DNA of 56,809 nt from a virus. Position 1 is the stretch's first letter. The number at the start of each line of letters is the position of its first letter. Both the position numbers and the translations under genes were made by a program. This document shows, piece by piece, positions 55,825-56,809 of the stretch. The stretch spans positions 1 through 56,809 of IMG/VR virus record IMGVR_UViG_3300020451_000578; one strand, written 5' to 3'. A model generated the notes under the pieces. It worked only from the letters and a program-made list of their open reading frames with translations. It searched no databases and had not been told where the DNA came from.

Positions 55825-56021
55825 TAGTCTATTTCAGAAAGGTTATATTCACAAATCATCGCAAAAGTTTGCTTCTTTAATTGATCCAGAAAAATCTGCT
55901 CCTCAGCGGGACGAGCAGGTGAACCTGGCCACATTCTTATCGAGTAATCTAAATGAGAGTAGAGCAACCGAAGTCCCTCTATTCCCATCTTTAACTCGCA
56001 ATAGAATCCTTCATCTTCCAT
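55824..56021 (-). CDS. Small hypothetical protein (65 aa)
   Basis: Unrecognised soluble protein: MEDEGFYCELKMGIEGLRLLYSHLDYSIRMWPGSP, then an acidic/helical end (EEQIFLDQLKKQTFAMICEYNLSEI). It lies between two large structural genes, three bases after one and sharing one base with the next. A chaperone or small baseplate component is possible; nothing specific is visible. Confidence 0.65.
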   Translation of the reverse strand: MEDEGFYCELKMGIEGLRLLYSHLDYSIRMWPGSPARPAEEQIFLDQLKKQTFAMICEYNLSEID

Positions 56022-56024
56022 TAT

Positions 56025-56809
56025 TTAGTTGTCGTCGAAGATTTGGTCTGGTGTGAAGTTGTCCACAGTAGTTGCTCCTATGTTAATAGTAAGGACTGCA
56101 GCGTTGGAAAGTGTTGGTGTTGCTCCAGCAGCGGTGAGTCCGCATCTGAATTCATCTCCACCATCTGCCTGTGTAGTAGCAGGAGAAGTGAATGTAGGAG
56201 ATGTAGCACCAGTGATGTTATTCCAGTCATTCTCACCATAGTTCTTCTTCTGCCACTGGTAGGTTATTGTGCCACCAGCAGGGTTAGTAGACGCGATCAC
56301 GGTGAAGGATGCCACTTGACCTTGGTTAACGGTTGTGTTAACTGGTTGTGATTCGATAACGATTGCTTGCTCACCCTGTGCCTGAGATTCACCTGGGGGA
56401 ACGTAGTTTGGATCATAGATGTCGATACCACCGTTGACTCCAACACCTGAAGGTGCGAAGAAGTTATCAGGAACAGTGGTGTTCACATCGATTGTTGGTT
56501 GTGCATAACCCTGACCTGCGTTCTTCACGTCAATGCGTGCGAGACCCACAAGTGCCTTGATGCGTGCACCAAAACCTGAGGATGAAATCACATCCACGTT
56601 AGGACGTGAATCGTAACCATCACCAGAGTTTGTAAGGATTGCTTCTGTAACACGTCCTTTCTCGATGGTTGCAAGAGCGTCTCCATTACGTCCCTTAACA
56701 GCACCCGAATATTCGAATGTGATTAGTGAGTTAGAAGATTCAATTAGAGCAACCTCTCTAGTCTCGTCCTCACCTTCGATCTGTAGGATGTCACCTGATT
56801 CAATTGGAG
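56025..56809 (-). CDS. Virion structural protein with GY.S.P repeat and Ig-like domain (5' end beyond window)
   Basis: The frame is open to the right edge; about 260 C-terminal residues are seen. It contains TNSGDGYDSRPNVDVI and VKNAGQGYAQPTIDV, the same Gly-Tyr repeat unit as the 624-residue protein. A linker with VPPGESQAQGEQA follows, and then an Ig-like domain (QPVNTTVNQGQVASFTVIAS...ITYQWQKKN...EFRCGLTAAG) with a disulfide-type cysteine. The C-terminus ends TVDNFTPDQIFDDN. By position it is a baseplate or tail-associated protein upstream of the fibre group; gp7-type wedge proteins are possible but not shown. Confidence 0.8.
   Translation of the reverse strand, partial: PIESGDILQIEGEDETREVALIESSNSLITFEYSGAVKGRNGDALATIEKGRVTEAILTNSGDGYDSRPNVDVISSSGFGARIKALVGLARIDVKNAGQGYAQPTIDVNTTVPDNFFAPSGVGVNGGIDIYDPNYVPPGESQAQGEQAIVIESQPVNTTVNQGQVASFTVIASTNPAGGTITYQWQKKNYGENDWNNITGATSPTFTSPATTQADGGDEFRCGLTAAGATPTLSNAAVLTINIGATTVDNFTPDQIFDDN

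Noticed and set aside
1-56809. tRNA genes, CRISPR arrays, insertion sequences, integrase or attachment sites
   Set aside because: I looked for cloverleaf-like CCA-ended segments, regularly spaced repeats and transposase/integrase motifs and saw none; repeats present are within fibre-type coding sequences.

Overview
The window is an internal segment of the genome of a T4-like myovirus that infects marine picocyanobacteria (a cyanomyovirus). The evidence is the T4 core set in cyanophage order (44, 45, 46, 47, 55, uvsW, uvsY, 23, 22, 21, 20, 19, 18, 17, 16, 15, 14, 13, 8), the T4-type late promoter octamer TATAAATA in front of structural genes, and host-derived photosynthesis-related genes (pcyA, plastocyanin petE, cobS with a CobT-like partner). 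Every gene I can support lies on the minus strand, so transcription runs from high to low coordinates. Both ends are open: a structural gene enters from the right edge and a Dam-type methyltransferase runs off the left edge. I saw no tRNA, CRISPR array, insertion sequence or plus-strand gene.

Right part (about 56.8-32 kb): virion genes. First come baseplate and fibre proteins (a partial Ig-like protein, a YHYH/cupredoxin/Ig protein, a fibre with a C-terminal cupredoxin-like domain, a 624-residue beta-repeat protein, gp8, a 2403-residue DUF4815 protein). Next are two small coiled-coil proteins, a terminator plus late promoter, a 1972-residue fibre with an Mtd-like N-terminus, a small exported protein, and the neck/packaging genes 13-14-15-16. 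Several of the large proteins share the same short beta modules.

Middle (about 32-25.5 kb): an accessory block between gp16 and gp17. It contains a structural protein, two very basic proteins with T4-like capsid-targeting/prohead-protease signatures, small zinc-ribbon proteins, a sigma70-like promoter, plastocyanin, several tiny membrane proteins and a staphylococcal-nuclease-like protein, and it ends in the large terminase.

About 25.5-16 kb: tail sheath, tail tube, portal, prohead core protein, prohead protease, scaffold and major capsid protein. A strong terminator follows gp23; then come a small protein, a tail-tube-like protein and uvsY.

Left part (about 16-0 kb): replication, recombination and late-transcription genes in tightly overlapping (ATGA/TAATG) operons. 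They are uvsY, uvsW, an Sm-like hypothetical, the late sigma factor gp55 behind a strong sigma70-like promoter, pcyA, gp47 and gp46, two overlapping 2OG-Fe(II) oxygenases, the CobT-like/CobS pair, a DUF3310 protein, the clamp gp45, a third oxygenase, the clamp loader gp44, a SAM methyltransferase, a fourth oxygenase and a Dam-type methyltransferase. A well-formed promoter pointing the opposite way sits back-to-back with the gp55 promoter and would give RNA antisense to the uvsW/uvsY region.

The points I consider most worth following are the putative capsid-packaged basic proteins (30.1-31.5 kb), the divergent antisense promoter (13.7 kb), the cupredoxin-like domains on two fibre/baseplate proteins alongside a true plastocyanin, and the module families shared among unrelated virion proteins.
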